Shown here: one piece after another, positions 21,075 to 34,000 of the stretch
Numbering within the stretch: position 1 is the stretch's first letter
Layout of the letters: each line of letters starts with the position of its first letter
Assembly: GCA_947579605.1 (NCBI GenBank)
Contig: OX388307.1
Location: forward strand, 14,423,237-14,487,236
Origin: Athripsodes cinereus
Taxonomy: Eukaryota; Arthropoda; Insecta; Trichoptera; Leptoceridae
Direction of reading: 5' to 3'
DNA: 64,000 nucleotides
Notes under the pieces: model-generated
Seen by the model: the letters and a program-made list of their open reading frames with translations, nothing else
Told to the model about the DNA's origin: nothing
Databases searched by the model: none
Program-made: the position numbers and the translations under genes

Positions 21075-24000
21075 GTGAGTATCATTATTTATTTTTGTAT
21101 TATTTAGTGAAGTGTACAACTGTACACAACACATTTAACTTTCTCGTTTAAATATTATGTAGGTATGTTAGTACATAATCAATGTGCGGTGCACCAATAA
21201 AATAATCGGTTGATAAGCCCAGTGTGTTGTGTTTACATTGTAAATCACCGATTGCTTCAGCGTTTTAAGATAATGTTTTATAACATACCTATGTAGGTGT
21301 GTCAAGTATAAATAATTGCAGTAAGGGAATGTAAAACAATTAAAACAACAAAGCGTCATATTTTTGGGGAGGTACCTACTCAGAAATTGTACTTACTTCA
21401 TGTACCTACATAATAGTGAAGTAAAACTTGAATACTGCTATAAAATGATGTGTGATATTAATTAATAGAGCAAACAGGTCACATGAATTGACTTTTTGAC
21501 TACATCATGTACCGGAGACTGGATTTCATTTGCTCAGAAATGTGGAAGTTTAACCATATTTGGATTTAAAACATTCTAGATGAATTATAATTATACTATA
21601 ATATTTTATACCCTCGTGCTATATCCCAAGTGGAGTGGGTAGAGAGAACAAAACGCCTTGTAGATCTATCCTTACATGCTTCTTTCGTTTCTTCTACGTT
21701 CATACAATTTCTCATTCACGCACGTCGATTTCTCTCACTCAACACACGCCCGTCATAAAATAAATCAAACCGCCACAAAATAAATCAATAGTCTTAAAAA
21801 ATCATATACCATAGTATTATAGAAATTAATAAAAAATATATTCTTTACTACTACGTTATACGATTGACCAGAAGGCGGTGCTCTGCAACAAGTCCGCCAT
21901 TTAACAGAACATGTCAAGTACTGTCTGTATTTATGTAAATATTATGGCATTTGTTTTGTTAGTAAATATTTATTACTTTTATTATAATTTTAAGACTATG
22001 TTACAATTTGCTTGTATGGAAAGCACGCCGCTGGTAAGTAGGTACCTACGATATTAATTATTTATTTAAAATAAAAGATTCGTGTATTGTAAATTTGTAA
22101 CATCCATTTGTCGGTATTATCTAAGATTACGTTGCCTACTAGATAATCGTCAAATGTTTCAGCGAAACATTTAATTAGGGTTCTAAACATTATTTTTTTA
22201 ATCAATACCTGCCATACGAAAGTTGAAGTACAAATTTATAACTCAGTTATTAGATTTACTTTCACATCGGGTAGAAGGAGCAAAATCTACCGCGCCAGTT
22301 GATTTCAGCCAATCAGAGTCGCGATTTCAACTCAGATTATGCTCAGAGGATAGATTTTACTTATATGTTACCTGGAATGAACAGCACGGTTCTGCTCGTG
22401 TTTCAGAATTAAGTCGTGAATAATGCATCTAGAATGGTTTAAATCCAAAGATGATAAAATAATTTGCGGTTATTTGCCTGTAATCCAGTACCTACCCATA
22501 AATATCAAACGTGGAAATAATTTATAATCTGAAATAATTTTAAATTACCTATTTATTATTTTGATACTTATTACAATTATGCTCTGTATGCAACTCAGCT
22601 GTTTTTAAATGGTTTTCCTAGTGTTAAAGTTGTAAAGTTATAAAAATATTGTATTTTTACAGCATTTTATCATTCATTAATTGATTATTCTAATAGAATA
22701 GAATAATTCTATTATGAAGGGGTGAACACTGTCGAGTAGATATGGGGGCGTGATGGATGAAAATTAGAATGTCACTGATATTATTAGTCGATGTTTATTA
22801 ATTGAATGACATGTCATTTTTCGAGATGTTATCTTTTCATATTATGTCTTTCAGATAAGCTGTTTAATCTGCAGGGTAGGTACCTGTTGACTCTTTAACT
22901 AATTGAATTTCAAAGATAAAAAAGTATTCTATACAAGTTTTTAAGTTTGCACCCGTGTTGTAGTGAAATAAAACATATCAGTAGCTAGTCCTAGAGAAAT
23001 AATTACGATTAGATTTATTCCGAGGACGTGTTGTAGTTATTCTTGTGGAGGATTGAAAATATTACTTTTAAACTTAATTATCTTCTATATTATTATATAC
23101 ACTGTTTTATCAGATGTGTTTATTTATTTGAATATATTTATTTATTACGGCTAATACAATTTGATGTAGCAGGGCGATTACACTAAATAACACAAAAATA
23201 ATAAAAAAGAAATTCTTATCATGTTGTCTTATTGTCGATATGACATATTTTTAATTAAGCCTTTGTTATTTTTGTTGCGTCATTGTTTTCTTTTTGTAAT
23301 TATTATTTGTCACTAAGGAAATATTTATTTTCTCATAGATACGGCTATCACTCACTGGCAGCTGATAGCATCATGTTTGTATTTTTTTTTTATATAATTA
23401 CGAGTTCAAACAATAATCAGCACTTAAACAAATGAATAAGAAAAACTTTTATTTTTCACGATAACAGATAGGGCCGACTTACTGTCTTCAATATCACATG
23501 TGGCGTCGGTGGCTGAAAACGAATTTGTCAACAATTTTCATGGATATTATTTCATCTAAAGCAAATCTCACCCATTGATCTATTATGTTATATCAGTGAT
23601 CTCACCCTCCTGCGCGCTACATATTTTATCCTACCTTTGTCACAGGCATGGCCATATCCAGGATAACAGCAGCCAATATTAAAATAGATCGTACAGAAGT
23701 ATCTCGACCACAGTAAATTGAAAAAATATATTTTTCAAATTGTCCTGCATGGATCTGTGTATTACATGTACTGTGTTGGTGTGTTATGTGTATTTATTGT
23801 CGCGTTAGTGGTCATAATACAAGATACGCATCCGAGCTTGGGACCAGCCCAATCCGTGTGAACTGTCCGTATTATTATATATGTTACAATATGTCTCTGT
23901 ATTACAAAGCGCATCTTTTCAATAAGGATCACTTGTAAGGCAATTTATGCGTCAATGTTTAATTATTATTATGTGGATATAATCGATTTATTATTGTTTT

Positions 24001-25021
24001 TGTACAAAATTTATTTAAAGATAAATGTCATTAAAATATAGATGTACCCACACATTAGAATCGACATAAGTGGAAAATTATGACATTGATGTAAAATTTA
24101 CGACTACCATTCAAAACAGGTTTTTTTCTATTGTTTATGCAACTATCTGATGTTTGTTTATTGTTTTTATATTGATTAATGTCAGTTTGTTCTGAAAAGT
24201 GCAACGCATTACAATAAATGTTATAAATGTCACGATTGTGTGACGAGTTTTCCACTATGTTTAACTTTCAATTTTAAAGTTTAGTAATACTTTAGTATAT
24301 TTATTATTCTATGTTTAGTAAGTCCCCGACCAGTTTCCGCATGTCAGTGTCAATAACGAGCAGTTAGAAAACTTTTTGTGAATGAATGCCAATGAAATAG
24401 AAAATATTGCAAATCTCATTGGATTATTATGTTTTCGTTTTCAATTGTACATACGTTTTTTAGATATAGTCATAATTTTTATGATACAGAATTTTTTTTC
24501 GACATTAATGTTTATTATCGCTCAAAATCTCAATATGAATCTTTCTGACGTATGATTCCCTAGGTTCAAGATTTCTCAGTAATTATACAAAAAGTGAAAC
24601 TTTACAGAACGCCTCTGATGGATTGCACTAAGCCTCTCTAGCAGATGTTGATTTGTTTTGTAATGTAAGCTTTATTTTAATACGTTTTTTTGTAATGGCT
24701 CGCCTTGATACAGGCCTTTGCGGGAGTGAGGCTGCTGCGGGTGTCGATTCCATAGTCTCCTTTTTTGTTCTACCAAGCACACATGCGCATCCGCATTGTC
24801 TGTTTCAGTGATCTAGAATCAGAGTAGGTATAAGAGAAATAATCATCAAATTCCGGGAATCTGATTTTCAAACGTTGACCGGTCTGTGGCAATAAAAAGC
24901 TTGAGGAGTACTGGTATGTTTGGTTAATGTTGTGTATTTTTTTTATTTTCTTTACTTATTTTATTATACTTGTAATGTTCTATGCTACGTGAATATGTAT
25001 TTTATACTTTTATGCAGATCA

Positions 25022-25054
<33 letters not shown>

Positions 25055-28000
25055 ATCTAATGATGTGTTTAAGTGGATGAATAAAATGAATAAATACCTA
25101 TAACATAACTGGGTTATGTTATGTAGGTAGTATGCATAAGGCATTCGTAGTGCGTTGCACAGCACATAGTACCGCAGAAGTTCAAGTATGTTAGTGTTGT
25201 AGGTATAGGTAGATATGCCTACTGTTTGTATAATAATATTATCCACTGGTGGTGTTTTACAAAATTAGGTATTCATTCGTATCAACCGTAAATAATAACA
25301 TAGTTATTTCGCATTGCGTGGGTATTGGTAACTGAATCCTTATTATATTGTATTATTTTCTGTGTGTCAAATAACTTGACGTAGGTATAAGCAAAGAACA
25401 GGTTGCAAAATATTTTCGTTCGGCCTTTCCTCAAAACGAGATGTCGTTGTAAAAACCTTCTCGCATCGAACAGTCGCCACTCGCATGTTATCTTTTCAGC
25501 ATCGAATATTTTGTTGAGAGCCTAGCAAAGATTACAATCTTTGTTTGTTTTATCATAACACAGTACAATATTACGTAAATGTAAAATACTTACCTACATT
25601 ATTTATAATATCTATATTCATTTACTATCAGCATATCAATCCTATCACATGTTCGGTGGAGAAACACTGTGTTTTCTTGTTATTAAATTTAGCCCACATA
25701 TTTTTCGTCGTAAACTTATAATTATTTTTATCGAAATACAAAAATAAGTCGATCTAATCACTGCCAGTGAGCATATTCGTGTTGGCATAATATTATAACT
25801 TTTAAAATTGTTTATTTTGATAATATTATAATTATTCAAGGGTGTTTGTTTTTCTTTGCGGAATGTCCATTTTCAATAGCAATTTAGCAACTGACGGAAG
25901 GCCTAAAAGGTAGCGAAAATTTTAATTGCTTTTTTAAATGTTCATTTGATACGTTTTATTTTTTTATAATGTTATTTTATTTCTTTTCAGTGATATTATT
26001 TTTTCTTATATCTGGGCCCAATACTTCAACGTGCGTTCATGGTGTCGTTTATCCTAAACTAACCCTTAATGTGGAAAAAAAATGCTTTAACATTCAATAA
26101 ATTTCAATATTTCAGAACTATTTTACACCAAATACAAGAGACAGATTTACCTACCTTCAGCGACCTTTATGTCTTTTAAGTTGATCATTATGATAATAAT
26201 ACCTAGATCTAAGGGCCGAGAGGTATCACTGAGGGTCACTTTCTGTCCCTTACATTTTGGTTTAAAGTTGCAGCGAAATGTTGAAGTTTATTGGATGCAA
26301 AGGTAAATTTAAGCAAATTAAGGGCTAGGGTCACCCTGAAGAGATACTGAAATGTTGAACCTAAGTAATAGAAAATTGAGGACATTATTTTGAATTATGC
26401 ATGGTATTGTCTATGACTAAAAACATATGTTACTTTGTCAGGCAATAAATCTGACATGTTATTGTTTACAATGCTTGCATTAATGCTATTTTAATGTATT
26501 TGGTTTTGTTATGCCAATCTCTATAATAATGAGAAGATTACTATTTTTTTTGTCTGTAATATAAGATTTTTGTGTAAAATAGTGGAGTGTTTTGTGGTCT
26601 TTTTGAAATCATGGAGAGTTTTCAAATAAAAAAGTTAGGTTATGTGTATAAATTTTGTAATGAAATATCTTGGAATTGTTATCAACTGAATTCTTATCTT
26701 AACATGCTGATGATTTGAAATTCACAATGGAAATGAATTCGTGTTTCGCTTAATTGAAGTAAATAATTACACACATATGTTTATTTATTTTGTTTCAGAC
26801 CTTCCATGTCCCAAGGCACCGTGTTGATGCACAACCACAGACTGCAAGAGAAAGATTTCACCATTGCAACTCCAGAGGAATTTGTTAGGAGATTTAAAGG
26901 GACACGAGTTATTAACAAGGTGAGATCATAACATTAATATCGCAAACCATACAATATGGAATATGGTCTCAATATGGTTTATTCAGATACGGCAAATACA
27001 AGTGTGTCCTAAAAACAAAACGCAGAAAGAGTCTATGATTGACATATACTTTTTTTTTCTCAGCTCCATTTTTCAAAGTAGTATATTTTTCATGATTAAC
27101 TGAATTCTTTTCTTTTTTCATTTTCTGAACTGTTGTCAGTATTGTGATTCTATGTTTTTTTCAGGTTCTGATTGCGAATAATGGTATTGGTGCTGTAAAA
27201 TGTATGAGATCAATCAGAAGATGGTCCTACGAAATGTTCAAGAACGAGAGGGCAGTTCGTTTTGTAGTTATGGTAATTAACATTTGTTTCCTTATTAGTT
27301 CATTTAATATTTTCAGTTCTTGAATTAACTTGCGGATTACTACAGAATGTATAGACTGCAGTTTCATTGCGCAAATTCTTGTAAATTACGAATACGGAAT
27401 AACTAATTATGACTATGTTTATATTTAACTGTTTTAAAGAATTTCAATATAATTAAGTACGGAGAGATAATAAAATAGGTAAACAAATCTAGATTGTCTA
27501 CCAAATTTCAAAGATGATTCTCTGGACTATGGTTTAAATACTCCTGCCAGCCTATTTTACCTTCATGAATCAAGCTGTCAATGGTGTAAGGAATGTATTT
27601 GAGTTTATTATAAATAGTAGTAATAATAAGCAAAGATTTCATTTACCTAATCAAAGTACCTACATCTATTTTTCTTGAATTTGAAACATTTGTGAGTCAA
27701 ATACTAGGCTTGAGAATGGCAGAGCTCTTGTCGAAACCTTAGTTGCGATTAGGACAAAATAATGTTGGCGATAGTTTAGTTTTTTGATATTTAAAAACTA
27801 CCAAAATATTACTCTCAAGTCAATAAAGTCACATTTGTAAATGTGGAAGAAATTAGTTCACATGTGACAGTACAATGCACCTAAACTCAGGTATTCTAAA
27901 AAAGCTCAATATTTAAAAAATATATTCGGTTTCTGTAGGTGACCCCGGAAGACCTGAAAGCAAACGCAGAGTATATCAAAATGGCTGATCACTATGTCCC

Positions 28001-31000
28001 TGTGCCGGGAGGATCAAACAATAACAACTATGCAAACTGTGAGCTTATCCTTGACATTGCAATGAGAACACAAGTTCAGGTACGTACATCGCCACTATCA
28101 TTGTTATTAATTATTTACTAAAATTCCTTATCTTGTTATTAATCACATATATATATATATATATATATAAATAGACACTCTGATAAAAAGTTTACATGAC
28201 TTGTGATATAATTTATGATAAATGAAGTTTTTTGTTATTATGACATTCAAATATTAGTAAAAGATGATTTTTCACCTAGAGGATTTATGATTGTTATTTT
28301 TGACTGAAATATTCCTTTTGGAAATACATTGACAATATTGTTCACTTTTTGTAGAGGAATTTGGTACGCATATGATGAAGATATATATATTTTATTCTAT
28401 TTCAATATTGCACTTATAGGCTGTCTGAGATCTTTTGGGTAAATTAAAAATATATTTGATGTTCTAATATTACAGGCAGTGTGGGCTGGCTGGGGTCATG
28501 CATCAGAGAATCCCAAGTTACCAGAACTTCTGCATAGGAATGGAATCACATTTATTGGTCCACCAGAGAAAGCCATGTGGGCTCTCGGAGACAAGATCGC
28601 ATCATCTATTGTTGCACAAACAGCTGACATTCCAACATTACCATGGAGTGGAAGTGGTGAGTCTCCACTGTGTTTTAAAATTAAGTAATAAATCAAAGCA
28701 CGTCTATTTTAGTACAATTAACTTGATTCTGTTGTATAGTTTTTACTATTTTTTTAGTTACCACAACTACAGATTAACATATCATTGTTTATTTCTTGTT
28801 TCAGAATTGAAAGCACAGTACAGTAACAAGAAAATAAAAATATCATCAGAACTCTTTGCTAGAGGTTGTGTTCATTCTCCTGAACAAGGTTTACAAGCCG
28901 CTCAAAAAATAGGTTTGTATCCTCGAGTAACATGGTTGGTACAATAATAATTATATATTTATATATCAAATTATCATAATGTTTTGTATTTCAAGGATTT
29001 CCTGTGATGATTAAAGCTTCTGAAGGTGGTGGAGGCAAAGGTATCAGGAAAGTAGACAACCCAGATGACTTTCCAAATGCATTTAGACAGGTAATCACAC
29101 ATTTCTAATTCTATATATCTATAGCTCTGTACATACATTTGTGTTAAATGAAGTGAAATACATACTCTTTATTATTTTAGGTGCAAGCTGAAGTTCCAGG
29201 TTCTCCTATTTTTGTGATGAAGTTAGCAAAATGTGCTAGACATTTAGAAGTCCAACTCTTAGCAGATCAGTATGGTAAATATTTAACAACTGTCGTGAGA
29301 GTATCATTTATTTGATAAACTAGTCAAACATTTAATCAAGAATTCTGATTTTAGGTAATGCCATATCACTGTTTGGGAGAGATTGCTCTATTCAACGTAG
29401 ACATCAGAAGATCATTGAAGAGGCTCCAGCTTCTATCGCTAATCCAACTATATTTGCAGAAATGGAAAAGGTAAAAATGTGTTAAAAATCTTTTAACTAG
29501 TTGGAATGATGGTAAAGCATCAGGTATTGACCAAATTCCATCAGGGTTACTCAAATTTGCTGGTAGTGACATGCTTGATACATTGTCTGCAAAATATATG
29601 ACACAGGAGAGATACCTCAGGACTTTGCCCAATATCCGATTCAAGAGTGCAAAAGCGGTTTTTGAGGTGGTTATATCAATTTACATATGGTTACTACCCA
29701 TATCTGTTTCCATCTGCATTCGTAATGGGCAGTCTTGGATATGACACCCTTGAGCATCGTAGGAGCGTGTTTTACGCGAGGCATTTTTTCAAGTTGCTGA
29801 ATGGTATAATTAGTAATCCGAAGGTACTGGGAGAGTTTAATTTTTATATACCGGCGTCCTATAGTCGTTCACGTCAGCATATGCTGTTTTATCCACCTAC
29901 AAGCCGAACAAATATTCTCGCAGAGTCACCAGTGGCTAAGGCGGTTAGATTGTTTAATATCATTTCTCAGAATGTGGACATATTCCATGTAACATACGGA
30001 GAATTTGTAGTAAAAGTGGAAACTATTTTGTAAATTTTTGTTTTCTCTGGGATCGCATTGGCCGAAGGCTGTAATGGTCCCAGTAGAGTATGGTGTTGTT
30101 TTCTAATAATAATAATAATAAGTGTAACCTAAGAAACCAGGCACAACGAAGTGTGTACAGCATAAATGTTTAAGCGTGATATCAGACACTTTTAAGATAT
30201 TCATGGACATTATAATGAATAGAGTGGAAATTAAAATCAATAGAACTCTTAAAAGATCATGAAAACTGGAAAGGAGTAGAAATAAATGGAAAAAGAGGTT
30301 GACATGATTCAATATGCAGATGATAGAACATTGCTCGCAAACGCTGGGAATGAGGTGAATGCAAAATATTTTACTGTTAAAATACAACATGAAAATAAAT
30401 AAAGACAAAATAAAATGTATGGTCGTTAGAAGAGATAAGGTGACTGTGAACATTGCCACAATTGGAGTGAGTATCAAGCAGGTAAGAGAATTTGTGTACT
30501 TAGGCAGTAGAATAAATCAAGACAGATGCTTCATATAGAGATTGTAAGCAGGATATACCAGGCGAGAATTGCTTTTAACAAAAAATCTGAAATATTGAAA
30601 TTCCCAAACATTGACTTAAACATTAGGAAGAACCTGATTAAAGTCTTTGTCTGGAGCATTCTGCTATATGGTAGCGAGATATGGACCATTGGCAAGAGTG
30701 AAAATGTATGGTTTTCGGCTTTTGAGATGTTGTGCTACAAACTCAAGCTGAAGATCCATAGGTCGGAACATGTAGAAAACGAAGAGGTGTTGATCAGGGT
30801 AGAGGAAAGTAGGCAACTCCTTAAAAAGATAAACCAACATTGAGCAAACTGGATTGGCCTCAACGTCAAGTACCCAGGCTTGTTCATCACCATTGCGAAG
30901 GGCAAGACCGAAGGCAGAAATGGCAGAGACCGACCTAGAGACATCCATATGGATCAAGTGAGAAAGGACATGAACTGTAGAATTAGTGCATAAGAGACTA

Positions 31001-34000
31001 GCAGAAAATAAGGGGGAATCGAGAAGAAAACTCAAACTCGTTGCATATTAATCCAATGAATTGTTTGCCACTATAATAAATATATATATGTTAAACGAAG
31101 TTTTCGCATTTAGCTGGATTTTCACACCTGCGAGAGTGAAGATATTAAGAAAATTACCCAACAGACGGGGTTTCGGGTTGACAATTAACAATAGATTGTC
31201 AACAACCTCGAACACAATCACAAAGATGGTTGCTGTTAGTTGACATCTATGCTCAACAGATGTCGAATATGACGGTTTGAAACAGGAATTGGTGGGATTG
31301 GTGAACATACCATGGGTAAAGTGCACTTAAACCAGCCTAAGCCGATTCGTAAGCATCGGGACACCTTTCCTGTTTCATACAAAAGGGAGTTTGCACAGTC
31401 TGTTGGTTGTGCGGATGAGGTGTCTGTTGGGTGATTTTCTTAATATCTTCACTCTCGCAGGTGTGAAAATCCAGCTAAATGCGAAAACTTCGTTTAACAT
31501 TTAAAACCACTGGTCAAAGCAACGCTGTAAATAGGAGAACACAATTGTTCTCTGGCGCCATTTAGTGTTTCGGGTTGACAATCAACGATAGATTGTCAAC
31601 AACCTCGAACACAATCACAAAGATGGTTGCTGTTAGTTGACATCTATGGTCAACAGATGTCGAATATGACGGTTTGAAACAGGAATTGGTGGGATTGGTG
31701 AACGTACCATGGGTAAAGTGCACTTAAACCAGCCTAAGCCGATCCGTAAGCATCGGGACACCTTTCCTGTTTCATACAAAAGGGAGTTTGCACAGTCTGT
31801 TGGTTGTGCGGATGAGGTGTCTGTTGGGTAATTTTCTTAATATATATATATATATATATATATAGTGTGAAGTATGTTTTTACCATTTAGGCTGTACGAA
31901 ATAATTTTTATGTTTGACCAAGAATTTAAGCATTTAATTATTTTATTTCTTTTTTAGTCTGCAGTTCGTCTCGCTAAGATGGTTGGATACGTGTCAGCAG
32001 GTACTGTTGAATATTTGTATGATGTGTCAGGATCTTATTACTTTTTGGAACTAAATCCTCGTCTCCAAGTGGAACATCCTTGTACAGAGATGGTTGCTGA
32101 TGTTAATCTTCCTGCTGCACAGTTACAGGTGCATAAGAGTTTGTTTTCTCTTCTTAATTGATCAATTATTAAAATCAATGTGGTTTAAACTGGCTTTGAA
32201 ATTAGCAAAAGATAAGGGTTTCTAGATAAAGCAAGCAAAATCTATTTATGAAATGATGATACAAGAGTTGCTCCGTAGATAGGATCTCTTCATCTTCTAA
32301 GATTTACTTAATGCCATTTTTCAGGTTGCTATGGGTCTTCCATTATACCATATCAAAGACATCAGATTGCTTTATGGAGAATCTCCTTGGGGAATGACGG
32401 AGATTGATTTTGATGAGCCAAGACATAAGCCACAACCGTGGGGACACGTCATCGCTGCAAGAATTACATCTGAAAATCCTGATGAAGGTTAAAAAAATTC
32501 AACTTGATCAACTATATTGTAATCATGTTTATTTTTTATACAATATTTTATTAAAATTGCGTTTTTTGTCTTAGGTTTCAAACCTTCATCTGGTACAGTT
32601 CAAGAGTTGAATTTCCGATCATCCAAGAATGTGTGGGGATACTTTTCAGTAGCTGCTTCTGGAGGTTTGCATGAATTTGCAGATTCACAGTTTGGACACT
32701 GTTTCTCATGGGGTGAGACTAGAGAACAAGCTAGAGAGTAAGTAATAAACTGAGCAACGTCTTATTTGTTTCTTACTTAAGGGGCCCCTTTAGCAAAAAC
32801 GATAAAACATTCAATTTTCAACAAGTTTGGTACACAAACTGTCAAAACTTGTTGACCCTACGAACATTTTGATTTGATAAAATATTTATTTATTTATTTA
32901 TTCATCATCATCATTACAAAACATTTGAAAATACATATGGACAGAAACAATACACACAATCACAAAGCAAAGACAATGCATCATCCCACATAACCCGCAT
33001 TCATGATTTAACCCTTTGCTATACAATACCAAGCCCACAAGTTTGTCATTTATTACAAAAGTTATACAAAAAATGAAAAAAAAACAACAAAACATCAATC
33101 CAACATGCATAAAAGGCAGCCAAAATAGACAATGTGACTGCGCGTGATACTACTACTATACTATACCCTCACGCCGTGTCCCAGGTGGGGTAGGCAGAGA
33201 GAACGGAACGCCACGTCGCTCTATCCTTACATACTTCTTTCGCTTCCTCTACATTCATCCAGTTTCTCATACATGCACGCCGATTCCTCTTACTTAACAC
33301 GCGACCGTCCTTGAGAATTTGATCCACGTGGTTAAGCCACGTGGTTCTCGGATGCCCGCGCTTCCTCACACCCTCTCTTTCAGCTAAATACACCCTCTTC
33401 GTCAATCTTACACCATCCATTCGCTCCACATGACCAAACCATCTCAATTTATTTACACGCATTCTATCAACAACACTCCTCTTGCATCCACTCATTCTTC
33501 TAATATCCTCATTTCTTACTCTATCACGCAATGTTTTACCTACCATTCTTCTCAGTGATCGCATCTCCACTGCATTTATTCCACTCTCGTCCTTCTTCAG
33601 CCATGTCCAAGTCTCGCTTGCATACATCAGTGTCGGTACGAGGATGGCGTTGTGCACCAGCATTTTAGCCATGTTCGAGACATTGCTATTGCTAACAATA
33701 GATCGAAGTGCACCGTTCACTCTCGCACCAGCCACTTTTCTTTTTTCAATGTCCCTTTCGTACCTACCATCCCTTACAAACATACTTCCTAAATAAACAT
33801 ATTCGTCCACTTGCTCCAAACATTCATTTCCAACCTTTATTTCACACATTGTTCTTTCAATCTCTCTTTCAAACACCAGCACTTTCGTCTTTGTCACATT
33901 CATTTTCATCCCATTCATACTGCAACTTTCATATACAACTGACACAATCTTTTGTAAATCACTTTCACTCTCAGCCATTAATACCAAATCATCTGCATAC

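Larger units (their letters stand above)
21075..26798 (+). other. ACC intron 1
   Basis: 5.7 kb. It holds a LINE A fragment (21600-21765, minus), a (GT)n microsatellite (25025-25050) and a CCAAT-containing GC-richer patch near 22310 that could be regulatory. The rest is AT-rich with nothing recognised; the open frame at 22223-22423 has no family signal. Confidence 0.7.

Noticed and set aside
22223..22423. 66-codon frame near a CCAAT motif, considered as another ACC first exon
   Set aside because: No suitable donor in the right phase and no recognisable peptide.
24710..24790. GC-richer patch with a B-box-like gtgtcgattcc, considered as a tRNA or SINE
   Set aside because: No matching A box or cloverleaf.
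28498..28947. 149-codon frame crossing ACC exons 5 and 6
   Set aside because: Out of frame with ACC and runs through an intron; the ACC frame is strongly conserved here.
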